Assembly (NCBI GenBank): GCA_040752395.1
Contig: JBFMHD010000061.1
Location: forward strand, 1-13,713
Direction: 5' to 3'
Length of the DNA stretch: 13,713 nt
Source: JBFMHD01 sp040752395 [NCBI: Candidatus Hydrogenedentota bacterium]
GTDB lineage: Bacteria; JBFMHD01
Shown here: piece by piece, positions 13,625 through 13,713 of the stretch
Layout of the letters: each line of letters begins with the position of its first letter
Numbering within the stretch: the first letter of the stretch is position 1
Notes under the pieces: model-generated
Databases searched by the model: none
Told to the model about the DNA's origin: nothing
What the model saw: the letters and a program-made list of their open reading frames with translations, nothing else
Program-made: the position numbers and the translations under genes

Positions 13625-13713
13625 ATGAGTTTTGTGCATTTACACGTTCACAGTCAATTCAGTTTACTTGATGGTGCTATAAAGTTTGAAGAGCTGATGG
13701 ATAGGTGTCACAG
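13625..13713 (+). CDS. dnaE: DNA polymerase III alpha subunit, N-terminus (partial, runs off the window)
   Basis: Only the first 29 codons are present. They read MSFVHLHVHSQFSLLDGAIK and continue FEELMDRCH. This is the hallmark start of the PHP domain of DnaE-type replicative polymerases (FVHLHVHTEYSLLDGA in most members), including the HLHVHS metal-binding motif. The ATG at 13625 places the PHP motif at residue 3, as is usual. A GTG at 13607 is the only upstream alternative, after an in-frame TAA at 13601. AGGTGA lies 14 nt upstream, a long spacing. The strand is opposite to the M29-cstA pair. Identification rests on 29 residues, but the motif is very distinctive. Confidence 0.88.
   Translation, partial: MSFVHLHVHSQFSLLDGAIKFEELMDRCH

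Overview
The window is bacterial, AT-rich by eye, with ten complete protein-coding genes plus the first 29 codons of an eleventh. Eight of the ten complete genes, and nearly all of the coding length, lie on the minus strand. I cannot name the organism. The genes are those of a free-living bacterium: adenylylatable type I glutamine synthetase, glutamine-dependent NAD synthetase, CstA, an M29 aminopeptidase and the DNA polymerase III alpha subunit. The repeat-rich spacers remind me of genomes of uncultured candidate phyla (Omnitrophota-like), but that is only an impression.

Left part (1-5300). The left 390 bases are non-coding and packed with short tandem and dispersed repeats. A tight minus-strand operon follows, in transcription order: a small PqqD-like protein (RiPP-recognition-element fold), an ATP-grasp ligase, a PLP-dependent fold-III decarboxylase related to LysA, and a fusion of a urea-transporter channel to an M23/LytM metallopeptidase domain. 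The first three genes overlap at their stop and start codons, and an extended -10 promoter lies upstream of the first. They look like a small-molecule or peptide tailoring pathway whose product I cannot name. This operon is the best candidate here for an undescribed system.

Middle (5300-8840). Two secreted TPR proteins, clearly paralogous, face each other tail to tail. The second may be co-transcribed with nadE. Upstream of the first lies a 200-bp block of heptanucleotide repeats.

Right part (8840-13713). glnA is followed upstream by a cstA and M29-aminopeptidase pair with overlapping genes, suited to peptide or amino-acid use. At the right edge dnaE begins in the opposite direction. glnA and nadE are linked through glutamine.

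The spacers are the second main point. (i) A leader of about 40-47 bp, containing the Shine-Dalgarno sequence, recurs almost unchanged before the first TPR gene, before the M29 gene, and as an orphan copy at the left end. (ii) Much intergenic DNA is written in 7-nt (and some 8-nt) tandem units of several unrelated sequences. (iii) A hairpin-forming element beginning TTTTTCATRCTTTGTGTAG occurs at the left end and in the glnA leader. No tRNA, rRNA, CRISPR array, transposase or phage gene was seen.
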